A DNA stretch of 64,000 nucleotides from Bacteroidales bacterium UBA4116 (GCA_002381645.1 DFXE01000010.1:589193-653192), one strand, 5' to 3'. Positions 43,228-51,517 are shown, counted from the stretch's first letter. The notes: a model not told the origin generated them from the letters alone. A program made the numbers and translations.

Positions 43228-43241
43228 TGTGCACGTGCACA
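43228..43241. promoter_or_regulatory. LacI operator: 14-bp perfect palindrome
   Basis: TGTGCACGTGCACA is a perfect palindrome with a central CG, the classic form of LacI-family operators. It lies between the -7 box and the start codon of the LacI gene, over the predicted transcription start. A second palindrome, CACATATGTG, at 43222-43231 overlaps it. Confidence 0.75.
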
Positions 43242-43243
43242 CG

Positions 43244-43251
43244 CAAATGTA
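43244..43251 (-). promoter_or_regulatory. -7 box (TACATTTG) for the LacI-uxu operon
   Basis: The minus strand reads TACATTTG, with predicted start near 43237, inside the operator palindrome. Confidence 0.6.
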
Positions 43252-43254
43252 AAA

Positions 43255-43288
43255 AAAAATCCCAAAATTCAACGGACTTCGGGATTTT
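43255..43288 (-). terminator. Terminator of the membrane protein gene at 43312
   Basis: AAAATCCC (43256-43263) pairs with GGGATTTT (43281-43288). On the minus strand the stem runs into a run of nine T. It directly abuts the promoter of the LacI operon and insulates it from the upstream gene. Confidence 0.75.
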
Positions 43289-43311
43289 ATATATTAAATT
43301 ATTTGCTTACT

Positions 43312-43956
43312 TTATTCATTTACTTCTTCCAACACCTGTAATGGTGAATTTAACTTCCTGAATGCATAACCATACATCATATAAATTAACGGGTAGGCAA
43401 CAAAAATACCTACAACAAATAATATTATACCTACAATCGCTATGCCCATCATAGCCAAAGCAAGTAAAAACAACGGTAATACCTGACCGCGTGTTATTTC
43501 CCAGCTTCGTTGGACAGATTCAATAATACCTGTGTCTTCCTCTACAATAAAAGCCAGAAAAAATTGTAATCTGAGCGCTAAATATATACCCGGGATTATA
43601 AATAATAACGTCCCTATTGATATAGCAATACCAACGATTAAGCTGGATACAAAAAGTGTAAAAACTTTACGCGCCTGTTGACCATACGCTGAGAACTGAG
43701 GTTCATCACCATCTAAAGTCTGGAATATATTCTTTACGTAACCCAGTATAAATATAAAAGCTAACAAGTAAATTAAAATATATACAAAAAAAAGCGATCC
43801 CATGGAGCCTTTCATCAACACAGGGAAAAATAGAAATGCTATAATGCTATAAAAAATGCAATAACCGATGATTAAACCAACTAATATCCAAATCTGTGAT
43901 TTAAGGGCCTGCCAGGAAGTACTAAGGATTTCCGAAATTGAAAATTTTGATTCCAT
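43312..43956 (-). CDS. Multi-pass membrane protein, DUF975-like
   Basis: The protein has 214 residues. After an amphipathic start (FSISEILSTSWQALKSQ) it has about five or six hydrophobic segments: near 18-40 (IWILVGLIIGYCIFYSIIAF), 52-72, 102-128 and 155-190. The conserved-looking LQFFLAFIVEEDTGIIESVQ segment and RSWEITRGQV follow a membrane pair. That order resembles the DUF975 or glycerophosphodiesterase-membrane-domain type of integral protein, in which a loop with ES-x-x-SW precedes a long helix. The function is unknown. It is a single gene with a promoter box and terminator. Confidence 0.75.
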   Translation of the reverse strand: MESKFSISEILSTSWQALKSQIWILVGLIIGYCIFYSIIAFLFFPVLMKGSMGSLFFVYILIYLLAFIFILGYVKNIFQTLDGDEPQFSAYGQQARKVFTLFVSSLIVGIAISIGTLLFIIPGIYLALRLQFFLAFIVEEDTGIIESVQRSWEITRGQVLPLFLLALAMMGIAIVGIILFVVGIFVAYPLIYMMYGYAFRKLNSPLQVLEEVNE

Positions 43957-43987
43957 ATAGGTAGTTTTTTAATAATTTGTATTGAAA

Positions 43988-43995
43988 CAAAAGTA
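43988..43995 (-). promoter_or_regulatory. -7 box (TACTTTTG) for the membrane protein at 43312
   Basis: The minus strand reads TACTTTTG, with predicted start near 43981 and a leader of about 25 bases. Confidence 0.5.
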
Positions 43996-44172
43996 TAACT
44001 TATAATTGAAAATACAAATCCGTTTTACCTATGGAAATAAAAATATCAGATTGGAGGTAAGATCGATCCTGAGAAGTTAATTAACTCTTAATGATGTTAA
44101 TCTTTAAAACTTATGAAGATTAAGAACGGTTAAAACGTTACTTATTAAATAGAAATTTAAAAAGTAAATGAC

Positions 44173-44523
44173 ATGTTAAAGGGAGAAATGTTAGAAAAAA
44201 AAAGAGAGGTTGTTCATCTCCTCGGGGAATGCGTGATGGCCTGTAATCATTGTTTTAATTCCTGTTTGGACGAAGAGGATGTTAAAATGATGAAAGAGTG
44301 CATCCGGCTGGACAAAGAGTGCGCAGAAATGTGTCAGTTCACAATAGGTATGCTCCATAAAAGCCGTTTTGTCAATGATTACATTGAATTATGTATCAAA
44401 GTATGTGAAGCGTGCGAAGAAGAGTGTGCAAAACACCCTCAGGACCATTGCAAGCATTGTGCGGAAATGTGTAAGAAATGCGCAGAAGCCTGTCGCAATT
44501 TCAAAGATATGTTCCGCAAATAA
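44173..44523 (+). CDS. Four-helix-bundle copper-storage-like protein (DUF326/Csp3 type)
   Basis: The protein has 116 residues, 16 of them cysteine, at positions 20, 24, 27, 31, 43, 50, 54, 74, 78, 81, 85, 93, 96, 100, 103 and 107. The spacing of 3-4 and 7 residues along predicted helices is the pattern of Csp copper-storage proteins, in which cysteines line the core of a four-helix bundle and bind many Cu(I) ions. No signal peptide is present, so it is a cytosolic Csp3-type protein. No copper pump or sensor gene is next to it. It ends before a bidirectional terminator. Confidence 0.88.
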   Translation: MLKGEMLEKKREVVHLLGECVMACNHCFNSCLDEEDVKMMKECIRLDKECAEMCQFTIGMLHKSRFVNDYIELCIKVCEACEEECAKHPQDHCKHCAEMCKKCAEACRNFKDMFRK

Positions 44524-44570
44524 CCTAATTAAATATAGGTTACAAAAAAAGATGCAAAAGATGGCTTATA

Positions 44571-44610
44571 TTTCATCCGTGACCAATATTGATATTGATC
44601 ACGGATGAAA
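44571..44610. terminator. Bidirectional hairpin between Csp-like gene and mdh
   Basis: TTTCATCCGTGA (44571-44582) pairs perfectly with TCACGGATGAAA (44599-44610), a 12-bp stem between two convergent genes. Confidence 0.8.
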
Positions 44611-44616
44611 TTATCA

Positions 44617-45558
44617 TCAAAGTACGTTGATTTCTTTTAATACTGAATTTGTAGCATGAACAGCAGAAGCGCTTTTCTGGAACAGTTCTTTTTCTTCACT
44701 ATTCAACTCCAGTTTAACAATCTTCTCTATTCCATTCTTACCTAAGATAACCGGTACACCTATACAAATATCCGATTCCCCATATTCACCTTCAAGGGCT
44801 ACCGAACAGGGTATTAATTTCTTCTGGTTGTGAATAATAGATTCAACAACCAAAGCACCGGCGGCTCCGGGAGCATACCATGCAGAAGTACCTAAAAGAC
44901 CTGTCAATGTAGCACCTCCGACCATAGTTGCTTTTACAACTTCCTCAAGTTTTTCCTTGCTAAGCAATTCACTTACCGGAACACCTTTATAAGTGGCCAA
45001 ACGAACTAAAGGTATCATTGTTGTATCGCCATGTCCACCTATTACCATACCTTCTACTTCATTGGCATTACATTCAAGAGCCTGTGATAAATAATATTTG
45101 AAACGTGAACTATCCAAAGCCCCTCCCATACCAATAATACGGTTTTTAGATAAACCTAATGATTTCAATGCAAGATATGTCATTGTATCCATTGGGTTGG
45201 AGATAACAACAAGAATAGCATCCGGTGAATATTTCAGTGCATTTTCCGCAACACTCTTTACAATACCGGCATTCACTCCTATCAGCTCTTCACGGGTCAT
45301 ACCCGGTTTACGGGGAATTCCTGATGTAATAACAATCACATCAGAATTAGCTGTTTTTGCATAGTCGTTTGTACAACCTACTATTGTAGTATCAAAACCA
45401 AGTAATTGCGCTGTTTGCATCATATCAATGGCTTTACCTTCGGATACGCCTTCTTTTACATCCAGCATTATAACTTCGTCTGCCACTTCATTAAAGGCAA
45501 GAACATTCGCACAAGTAGCGCCTACATTACCTGCGCCGACAACTGTAACTTTAGACAT
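44617..45558 (-). CDS. mdh: Malate dehydrogenase (LDH-like type)
   Basis: The protein has 313 residues and interconverts malate and oxaloacetate with NAD. The Rossmann loop is GAGNVGATCAN at 8-18. The substrate-binding loop has RKPGMTREELI, with the Arg pair near 82-88, and the active-site His is in GGHGDTTMIP near 174-183. Lengths and motifs fit the lactate-dehydrogenase-like MDH of Bacteroidetes. In an anaerobe this supports the reductive branch to succinate. It is monocistronic with its own promoter box. Confidence 0.96.
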   Translation of the reverse strand: MSKVTVVGAGNVGATCANVLAFNEVADEVIMLDVKEGVSEGKAIDMMQTAQLLGFDTTIVGCTNDYAKTANSDVIVITSGIPRKPGMTREELIGVNAGIVKSVAENALKYSPDAILVVISNPMDTMTYLALKSLGLSKNRIIGMGGALDSSRFKYYLSQALECNANEVEGMVIGGHGDTTMIPLVRLATYKGVPVSELLSKEKLEEVVKATMVGGATLTGLLGTSAWYAPGAAGALVVESIIHNQKKLIPCSVALEGEYGESDICIGVPVILGKNGIEKIVKLELNSEEKELFQKSASAVHATNSVLKEINVL

Positions 45559-45614
45559 AACAATACGTTTTTTATATATTAATTATAATAAGATTCCTGA
45601 TAAATAACCTTCCG

Positions 45615-45622
45615 CAAAGTTA
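45615..45622 (-). promoter_or_regulatory. -7 box (TAACTTTG) for mdh
   Basis: The minus strand reads TAACTTTG, with predicted start near 45608 and a leader of about 50 bases. Confidence 0.55.
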
Positions 45623-45698
45623 CAATGTATTATCTAATAAAGAAATCTTTCCTTATATATTTTTCTTAGATCCGCATTAAATACAATTTAACAAAAAT

Positions 45699-46883
45699 CT
45701 ATTCCACATATAGTACCAGGCCTTTTAAATATTCACCTTCAGGATGATATATGTTTACCGGGTGATCTGCCGGTTGGGTCAACTGATGCAAAATACGGAC
45801 ATTGCGGCCGGACTGTGCAGCCGCACTGAATACAGCTATACGGAAATTTTCTTTTGTTACTACCTGCGAACAGGAAAACGTAAATAATATACCTCCGGAT
45901 CGAATTTTTTCAAAAGCTATCGCATTTAATTTCCTGTATCCCTGTAAAGCATTTCGCAATACATTTTTATGCTTGGCAAAAGCAGGTGGATCAAGTATAA
46001 CCAAATCATATCTATCTCCCATTTTTTCAAGGTATTTGAATGCGTCTTCCACGAAAGCTTCGTGACGAGGATCATCCGGAAAATTCAGATCGACATTTTT
46101 TTTCGTCAAATAAATTGCTTTAGATGAACTGTCTACAGAGTGTACCAACTTAGCTCCTCCCCTCATTGCATAAAAAGAAAATCCACCGGTATAACAAAAC
46201 ATATTCAATACAGATCGTTCTTTTGCATAATGCTCCAATAAAGAGCGATTGTCACGCTGATCTACAAAAAAACCAGTTTTCTGTCCCTTATGCCAGTCCA
46301 CAAAAAACCTTAACCTATTTTCAATGGCAATTTCATTACTTTGAACACCATATAAATAGCCATCTTCATTATCTAAATTCGCTTTGTAAGGTAAAGTAGT
46401 TTCTGATTTATAATAGATGTTATCCACAGAATCACCTAAAACCTGCTTAATTGCTTCTGTTATTTCACACCTTGAATAATGCATCCCCACAGAATGAGCC
46501 TGCATTACGGCCGTTCTTGCATACATATCGATAATAAGCCCGGGAAGAAGGTCGCCTTCACCATGGATCAACCGATAAGTATCATTTATTTCGGTTCCGG
46601 CTAAACCTAATGATTTGCGGAGCATATAAGCGGAACTTATACGTTTTTTCCAGAATGAATTATTTATCTCAATTTGCTCGAAAGACAATATCCGAACAGT
46701 TATACTACCTATTTGATAATGTCCAACAGCAAGAAAATGTTGATTACAGTCATAAACTTCAACAACATCTCCTTCTTCAGGTTTTCCTTTTATGGATTGA
46801 ATTGCTCCAGAAAAAACCCAAGGATGGAAACGTAAAATAGATTCTTCTTTTTTAGGTTTAAGAATAACCTTGCAATAGTTCAT
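45699..46883 (-). CDS. rlmI: Class I rRNA (cytosine-C5) methyltransferase, RlmI family
   Basis: The protein has 394 residues. An N-terminal PUA domain (residues about 4-75, RFHPWVFSGAIQSIKGKPEE) is followed by an EEHEE-type linker and a Rossmann methyltransferase domain with FVDQRDNRSLLEHYAKERSV, the SAM site NMFCYTGGFSFYA near 223-235, and the catalytic motif LDPPAFAKHK. The closing FTFSCSQVV has the second catalytic cysteine region. RlmI methylates C1962 of 23S rRNA. It overlaps the upstream exonuclease gene by four bases, so it is the third gene of an operon. Confidence 0.93.
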   Translation of the reverse strand: MNYCKVILKPKKEESILRFHPWVFSGAIQSIKGKPEEGDVVEVYDCNQHFLAVGHYQIGSITVRILSFEQIEINNSFWKKRISSAYMLRKSLGLAGTEINDTYRLIHGEGDLLPGLIIDMYARTAVMQAHSVGMHYSRCEITEAIKQVLGDSVDNIYYKSETTLPYKANLDNEDGYLYGVQSNEIAIENRLRFFVDWHKGQKTGFFVDQRDNRSLLEHYAKERSVLNMFCYTGGFSFYAMRGGAKLVHSVDSSSKAIYLTKKNVDLNFPDDPRHEAFVEDAFKYLEKMGDRYDLVILDPPAFAKHKNVLRNALQGYRKLNAIAFEKIRSGGILFTFSCSQVVTKENFRIAVFSAAAQSGRNVRILHQLTQPADHPVNIYHPEGEYLKGLVLYVE

Positions 46884-47461
46884 TTACCTTCATTCAATAA
46901 ATTATATATTTTCAGGCATGCCCACGCATCCAATGCAGCATATTTCTTTTGAGAATCGGACAAGACATCTGCTTCCCAGTTAGTAAGGCGCTGTCCTTTA
47001 GATATCCTTTTACCAAACAAAATAGCATAAATCTTCTGTAAACTGGCATCTTCAATACCAAACTGTCCAACATAATTTTGTAAATCAATAAAATTAGCCG
47101 GTTCAATATCCGTACGTTTTTTTATGGCCCCAAAATCATCACGTAAAGATAACCCTATCTTTAAAATAGATTTATCTGAAAGAAATTCTTCCAATATTTT
47201 AGGCACACCTATTTTATTCAGCCGGAAAAGAAAACAAATCTCTTCACTGGCAATTTGCATTAAAGCAATTTTAAAGCGCTGACCTTTTTTAAAACTTGGA
47301 CGTGTTTCCGTATCAAAACCTACTTTAGATTGTTTTGAAAGGTATTCAATTGCATGAGTGGCATCTTTTTTAGTGTCGACTATAATAGCACGTCCTTTAA
47401 ATTCTTCCACGGGTAAAAGGGCCAGTTGCTCTTTAGTAATCGAATGTGAATATTCTATCAT
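46880..47461 (-). CDS. DEDD-type 3'-5' exonuclease
   Basis: The protein has 193 residues with the RNase D/WRN-like fold. Exo I is VGFDTETRP (D49 and E51 region). Exo II is ILKIGLSLRDD near 98-109, and Exo III has KKYAALDAWACLKIYN, which carries the Tyr and Asp of the DEDDy type. It lacks the HRDC domain of full RNase D, so it is a minimal exonuclease. Its ends overlap the DUF5063 gene before it and rlmI after it by four bases each. All three are translationally coupled and probably serve RNA maintenance. Confidence 0.9.
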   Translation of the reverse strand: MIEYSHSITKEQLALLPVEEFKGRAIIVDTKKDATHAIEYLSKQSKVGFDTETRPSFKKGQRFKIALMQIASEEICFLFRLNKIGVPKILEEFLSDKSILKIGLSLRDDFGAIKKRTDIEPANFIDLQNYVGQFGIEDASLQKIYAILFGKRISKGQRLTNWEADVLSDSQKKYAALDAWACLKIYNLLNEGK

Positions 47462-48003
47462 TCCAGTTCGTTCGTTTCAATATTATCATCCTCATTATAG
47501 CGTACGGCATGTAATGCCTTCAACGCATTTAATAAACGTTGTCCCCAATACTCACAAAAATTAGTCCGGCATAAAGCTATTGCGTTACGCATAATTTCTT
47601 CATCTCCCTGACGAAATAAAAATACAAAATTTCCTGTATCCTGATAAACATCTGCAAGATTTTCCGATATGAAAGCAGCAATGGGGGCATCGCTATATTG
47701 CATATCCGGATGGAATGTATCAAGATAGATATCGCGATCACCTAATAAATCAGTAATCTGCTCCCTTACCAATTCGTACATATCTTCTGATATGATCAAT
47801 TCCGGCTGCATTTCTTCATCAGGTAGTACTGAGGGCAGCAAAGCTGCTTTCAAATACAGTAGAGGTAACATTTTTATCATTTTGTCAACAAATCCGAACA
47901 GTGTAGACTGCCCAGCTGTTTCAACAAAAGAACAGTATTCTAATGCAACCGTTACAAATTCAAGTGTATTACGTTCATATACAGGATTTTCTTTGTTATC
48001 CAT
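47458..48003 (-). CDS. DUF5063 domain protein
   Basis: The protein has 181 residues and is acidic, with a helical N-terminal part (LEFVTVALEYCSFVETAGQS, then KMLPLLYLKAALLP near 43-56). A second helical half includes LGDRDIYLDTFHPDMQYSDA and FREILCR-like pairs (LCRTNFCEYWGQRLLNALKA). This matches DUF5063, a family of unknown function seen beside the DEDD exonuclease gene in Bacteroidetes. It is the first gene of the operon, with a TATTTTTG box 26 bases upstream, and overlaps the next gene by four bases. Confidence 0.85.
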   Translation of the reverse strand: MDNKENPVYERNTLEFVTVALEYCSFVETAGQSTLFGFVDKMIKMLPLLYLKAALLPSVLPDEEMQPELIISEDMYELVREQITDLLGDRDIYLDTFHPDMQYSDAPIAAFISENLADVYQDTGNFVFLFRQGDEEIMRNAIALCRTNFCEYWGQRLLNALKALHAVRYNEDDNIETNELE

Positions 48004-48028
48004 ATAATCAATCCTTAGTAATGGTACG

Positions 48029-48036
48029 CAAAAATA
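48029..48036 (-). promoter_or_regulatory. -7 box (TATTTTTG) for the DUF5063-exonuclease-rlmI operon
   Basis: The minus strand reads TATTTTTG, with predicted start near 48022 and a leader of about 19 bases. Confidence 0.5.
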
Positions 48037-48528
48037 GTAAATTAATCCTTAAAGTGGCGGTTTTAAAAAAGCTTATCTCATAGTTTGACAATATATATAA
48101 TAAAGTGATAAAAAAAGATTATTATCAGGAATTAGTAAAATAATTTGAATAAACAGTTGATTACCCCGAATAAATGAACGGGGCTATAGTTTTTATAGAA
48201 GTGATAAAAATAATCTTTTACCACGATGAAAAACAGTTGCATGAAACAGGTCGGAATATTTCTCTCTGCTAAACCCCTAATTATAATCGGTTTGCATCAT
48301 CCAATAGTATTTAAGTAAAGAAATGGAAGAAAATTAGACTTAAATGTTCGCATAAATATTACAGAAAGTTACACATAAATACAAATGAGAACATATCTAC
48401 AAATTCAATCAAACAATATTTAAAACCTTACTTTAATATACATCGAACAACATATATATATGATTAATAGGGTGACTGGCTAGGTTGTGAAAAAAGGGAG
48501 TTTTTAAAACAACATGAACTTTTTTTGC
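48037..48528. other. AT-rich intergenic region, nothing recognised
   Basis: About 490 bases lie between the promoter of the DUF5063 operon and that of the ferredoxin oxidoreductase operon. I see no open frame of note, no strong hairpin and no RNA motif I recognise. Only short AT palindromes occur, such as CATATATATATG near 48451. It may hold regulator sites for the divergent oxidoreductase operon. Confidence 0.5.
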
Positions 48529-48536
48529 TAACTTTG
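48529..48536 (+). promoter_or_regulatory. -7 box (TAACTTTG) for the ferredoxin oxidoreductase operon
   Basis: A TAnnTTTG match that predicts a start near 48543 and a leader of about 59 bases before the first gene at 48602. Confidence 0.6.
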
Positions 48537-48601
48537 AACGCTCTACTTAAATGTACATAAAGCTAAAGCTGGAGAGGAATAAGTAAAATAAATTATGAGA
48601 T

Positions 48602-48829
48602 ATGGCGAAAGTTAAAGGTGCTGTTGTTGTAAATACAGAACGATGCAAAGGGTGTAACCTATGTGTAGTATCCTGCCCTTCGGATGTATTGGAACTTCAT
48701 CCCCGTGAAGTTAACAACAAAGGATATCATTATGTCTACATGAAAAATCCGGATGGTTGTATAGGTTGTGCAAATTGCGGATATGTATGTCCGGATGGTT
48801 GTCTTGCTATTTACAGAATGAAAATTTAA
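48602..48829 (+). CDS. 2[4Fe-4S] ferredoxin subunit of 2-oxoacid:ferredoxin oxidoreductase
   Basis: The protein has 75 residues with two perfect CxxCxxCxxxC motifs: C15, C18, C21, C25 and C53, C56, C59, C63. A further Cys at 67 is probably structural. It is the delta subunit that passes electrons from the thiamine centre to an external ferredoxin. Its place as first gene before alpha, beta and gamma subunits fits the Kor/Vor arrangement of Bacteroidetes. A 70-base gap with an inverted repeat separates it from the alpha gene. Confidence 0.94.
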   Translation: MAKVKGAVVVNTERCKGCNLCVVSCPSDVLELHPREVNNKGYHYVYMKNPDGCIGCANCGYVCPDGCLAIYRMKI

Positions 48830-48830
48830 A

Positions 48831-48881
48831 GTTGAAATTGAAAAAACATCTGAATTTATCTATTGATTTTCAATTTCCAAC
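48831..48881. repeat. Inverted repeat between ferredoxin and alpha subunit genes
   Basis: GTTGAAATTGAAAA (48831-48844) pairs with TTTTCAATTTCCAAC (48867-48881), with one bulged base. It begins one base after the ferredoxin stop. A stem here could lower read-through or protect the upstream message. Compare the operon-internal repeats at 10790-10873 and 24853-24903. Confidence 0.55.
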
Positions 48882-48899
48882 ATTCAATTATAAAATTCT

Positions 48900-49979
48900 A
48901 TGACAGAAGAAATAAAATTGATGAAAGGTAACGAAGCTGTGGCCCATGCTGCTATCCGGTATGGAACTGACGGATACTTCGGTTATCCTATTACACCTCA
49001 ATCTGAGATTTTAGAAACATTGATGGTAGAGATGCCATGGGAAACAACGGGTATGGTAGTCCTACAGGCCGAAAGCGAGGTTGCAGCTATTAATATGGTA
49101 TATGGTGGCGCAGCAAGTGGAAAAAGGGTAATGACTTCATCTTCAAGCCCTGGTATAAGTCTAAAACAGGAAGGTATTTCTTATTTAGCTGGTGCGGATC
49201 TTCCATGTTTAATAGTCAATATTATGCGTGGTGGCCCCGGATTAGGTACTATCCAGCCGAGCCAGGCAGACTATTTCCAGACCGTAAAAGGAGGTGGACA
49301 CGGAGACTACCGCCTGATTACGCTTGCACCTTCATCAGTGCAGGAAATGGCAGATTTTGTAACACTTGGTTTTGATTTGGCATTTAAATATTCCAATCCG
49401 TCGATGATCCTTTCTGATGGTATCATCGGCCAAATGATGGAAAAGGTAATATTACCGCCTTATAGAAAAAGAAAGACAGAAGCAGAGATACGCGAAGAAT
49501 CTCCATGGGCTGTACAAGGTAAGACCAAAACCCGTAAACCAAATATCATAACATCGCTGGAATTGGATCCGGCTATTATGGAGGAAAACAATAATCGTTT
49601 TCAGGCAAAATACAGAAAAATAGAAGAAGCGGAAGTCCGTTACGAAGAATTTCGTTGTAATGACGCTGAATATTTATTGATCGCATTTGGTTCATCTGCC
49701 CGTATTTGTCAGAAGGTAGTGGAATTGGCTCGTCTTGAAGGCATTAAATTAGGTTTATTGAGACCGATTACTCTTTGGCCTTTTCCAACAAGAATTATAG
49801 CTGGATATGCTGATAAAGTAAAAGGCATGCTTTCTGTGGAACTAAATGCCGGACAAATGGTTGAAGATGTACGCTTAGCTGTAAACGGGAAGATAAAGGT
49901 TGAACACTTTGGCCGTTTAGGAGGAATTGTGTTTACACCGGATGAAATATTAGTTGCATTAAAAGAAAAACTTTTATAA
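48900..49979 (+). CDS. vorB: 2-oxoacid:ferredoxin oxidoreductase, alpha subunit
   Basis: The protein has 359 residues. It contains the pyruvate:ferredoxin oxidoreductase domain I (LMKGNEAVAHAAIRYGTDGY, FGYPITPQSEILETLM at 27-42, TSSSSPGISLKQEGISYLAG) and domain II (IAFGSSARICQKVVELARLE, LLRPITLWPFP). With beta, gamma and ferredoxin subunits it oxidises a 2-oxoacid plus CoA to acyl-CoA and CO2, reducing ferredoxin. Annotation practice calls this subunit VorB (branched chain) or KorA (2-oxoglutarate), and the sequence does not settle which. A 58-codon gene begins 5 bases after its stop. Confidence 0.93.
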   Translation: MTEEIKLMKGNEAVAHAAIRYGTDGYFGYPITPQSEILETLMVEMPWETTGMVVLQAESEVAAINMVYGGAASGKRVMTSSSSPGISLKQEGISYLAGADLPCLIVNIMRGGPGLGTIQPSQADYFQTVKGGGHGDYRLITLAPSSVQEMADFVTLGFDLAFKYSNPSMILSDGIIGQMMEKVILPPYRKRKTEAEIREESPWAVQGKTKTRKPNIITSLELDPAIMEENNNRFQAKYRKIEEAEVRYEEFRCNDAEYLLIAFGSSARICQKVVELARLEGIKLGLLRPITLWPFPTRIIAGYADKVKGMLSVELNAGQMVEDVRLAVNGKIKVEHFGRLGGIVFTPDEILVALKEKLL

Positions 49980-49984
49980 GCCTT

Positions 49985-50161
49985 ATGGAACCTATGCGCG
50001 GAAGCAAATTAGATGAAATAATGACACTAATTTTTATGCTGTTGGCAATAGCTGCGGTAATCTGTTTTTTTGCGGTCAGTAATCGAGCAGTATTTCTAAG
50101 CTTGGCAGGAATAGCTGTAGTTTTACGTATAGTGCAATATGTTTTAAGATATTTCAAATAG
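49985..50161 (+). CDS. Small membrane protein inside the oxidoreductase operon, 58 residues
   Basis: An ATG at 49985, 5 bases after the alpha subunit stop, opens a 58-residue frame ending with TAG at 50159-50161. It reads MEPMRGSKLDEIMTLIFMLL, then AIAAVICFFAVSNRAVFL and SLAGIAVVLRIVQYVLRYFK. Two hydrophobic segments (about 13-30 and 35-54) flank an Asn-Arg turn, so it is a two-helix membrane hairpin. The beta subunit gene follows 36 bases later. Placement between two enzyme subunits suggests it may tether the complex to the membrane or a membrane electron acceptor. This is inference only. Confidence 0.75.
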   Translation: MEPMRGSKLDEIMTLIFMLLAIAAVICFFAVSNRAVFLSLAGIAVVLRIVQYVLRYFK

Positions 50162-50197
50162 AGTATCTTAACCATTCAACTTTTAATTAAAATAAAA

Positions 50198-50962
50198 ATG
50201 GAATTAACACATATAATAAAACCGGAAAATTTAGTTTATAGCAAACCATATTTGATGAATAATAATCCCATGCACTATTGCCCTGGTTGCAGTCACGGTG
50301 TCATACACAAACTGATAGCTGAAGTTATTGCAGATATGGGAATGGATGAAAGAACAATAGGGGTTTCTCCGGTAGGATGTGCGGTATTTGCTTACAATTA
50401 CCTTGATATCGACTGGGTGGAAGCAGCCCACGGACGGGCACCAGCTGTTGCAACTGCATTAAAACGCCTGAACAATGGTAAAATGGTATTCACTTATCAA
50501 GGTGACGGGGATCTGGCTGCTATCGGTACAGCTGAAACGATTCATGCTGCTAATCGTGGTGAGAATATAGTAATTATATTTGTAAATAATGCAATCTACG
50601 GTATGACAGGCGGACAAATGGCTCCGACTACACTGGAAGGGATGCCTACTTCTACCTGTCCCTACGGCCGCAATATAGCGTTGAATGGCTATCCTCTTAA
50701 AATATCCAATCTGCTTGCCCAGCTTGATGGTACCTGTTATGTAACCCGTCAGAGCGTACAAAATGCTGCCGCTGTCAGAAAGGCAAAAAAATCATTACGA
50801 AAAGCATTTGAAAATTCAATGGCAGGCAAAGGTACATCTTTGGTAGAAGTTGTTTCGACCTGTTCTTCGGGTTGGAAAATGAGTCCGGAAGATTCGAATA
50901 CCTGGATGGAAGAACATATGTTTCCTTTTTATCCTCTTGGTGATCTAAAGAACGTAGAATAA
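50198..50962 (+). CDS. 2-oxoacid:ferredoxin oxidoreductase, beta subunit
   Basis: The protein has 254 residues and is the thiamine-diphosphate-binding subunit. Motifs are HYCPGCSHGVIHKL at 26-39, SPVGCAVFAYNYL near 57-69, the TPP motif GDGDLAAIGTAETIHAA near 107-123 closing with NNAIYGMTGGQMAPTT near 130-145, and SLVEVVSTCSSGW. It lacks the C-terminal ferredoxin domain of single-chain enzymes, consistent with the separate subunit upstream. It ends 12 bases before the gamma subunit gene. Confidence 0.95.
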   Translation: MELTHIIKPENLVYSKPYLMNNNPMHYCPGCSHGVIHKLIAEVIADMGMDERTIGVSPVGCAVFAYNYLDIDWVEAAHGRAPAVATALKRLNNGKMVFTYQGDGDLAAIGTAETIHAANRGENIVIIFVNNAIYGMTGGQMAPTTLEGMPTSTCPYGRNIALNGYPLKISNLLAQLDGTCYVTRQSVQNAAAVRKAKKSLRKAFENSMAGKGTSLVEVVSTCSSGWKMSPEDSNTWMEEHMFPFYPLGDLKNVE

Positions 50963-50974
50963 GAAACTGATAAT

Positions 50975-51517
50975 ATGAAGCAGGAAATTATAATAGCCGG
51001 TTTTGGCGGACAAGGTGTTTTATCTATGGGAAAAATATTAGCCTATTCCGGATTAATGGAAGGGAAGGAAGTTAGCTGGATGCCTTCATATGGTCCTGAA
51101 CAGCGTGGAGGTACAGCGAATGTAACAGTAATTTTAAGTGACGATCCTATCAGTTCTCCAATACTAAATGAATATGATATAGCAATTATACTTAACCAGC
51201 CTTCACTAGATAAATTTGAAAGCAAAGTTAAGGCCGGCGGTATACTTATATATGACAGCTATGGGATACATGGAAATATCAAACGAAAAGATATTTATGT
51301 GTATCGTATTGATGCCATGGACGCAGCAACGGAAATGAAAAATGAAAAAGTATTCAATATGCTGATACTGGGAGGTTTATTAAAAGTAGATCCAATGGTG
51401 CAGTTGGACAATGTGATACTTGGATTAAAAAAATCCTTACCAGAGCGTCATCATAAGCTTTTACCTATGAATGAGGCGGCTATAAAAAAGGGAATGGAGA
51501 TTATACAAAAGGTATAA
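50975..51517 (+). CDS. 2-oxoacid:ferredoxin oxidoreductase, gamma subunit
   Basis: The protein has 180 residues and consists of the single gamma domain (POR_C): IIIAGFGGQGVLSMGKILAY at 5-24, SWMPSYGPEQRGGTANVTVI at 35-54, and IILNQPSLDKFESKVKAGG near 71-89. In related enzymes it binds CoA. It is the last gene of the operon. A terminator hairpin follows at 51539-51571, overlapping the 5' end of an over-extended frame of the porin gene. Confidence 0.95.
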   Translation: MKQEIIIAGFGGQGVLSMGKILAYSGLMEGKEVSWMPSYGPEQRGGTANVTVILSDDPISSPILNEYDIAIILNQPSLDKFESKVKAGGILIYDSYGIHGNIKRKDIYVYRIDAMDAATEMKNEKVFNMLILGGLLKVDPMVQLDNVILGLKKSLPERHHKLLPMNEAAIKKGMEIIQKV

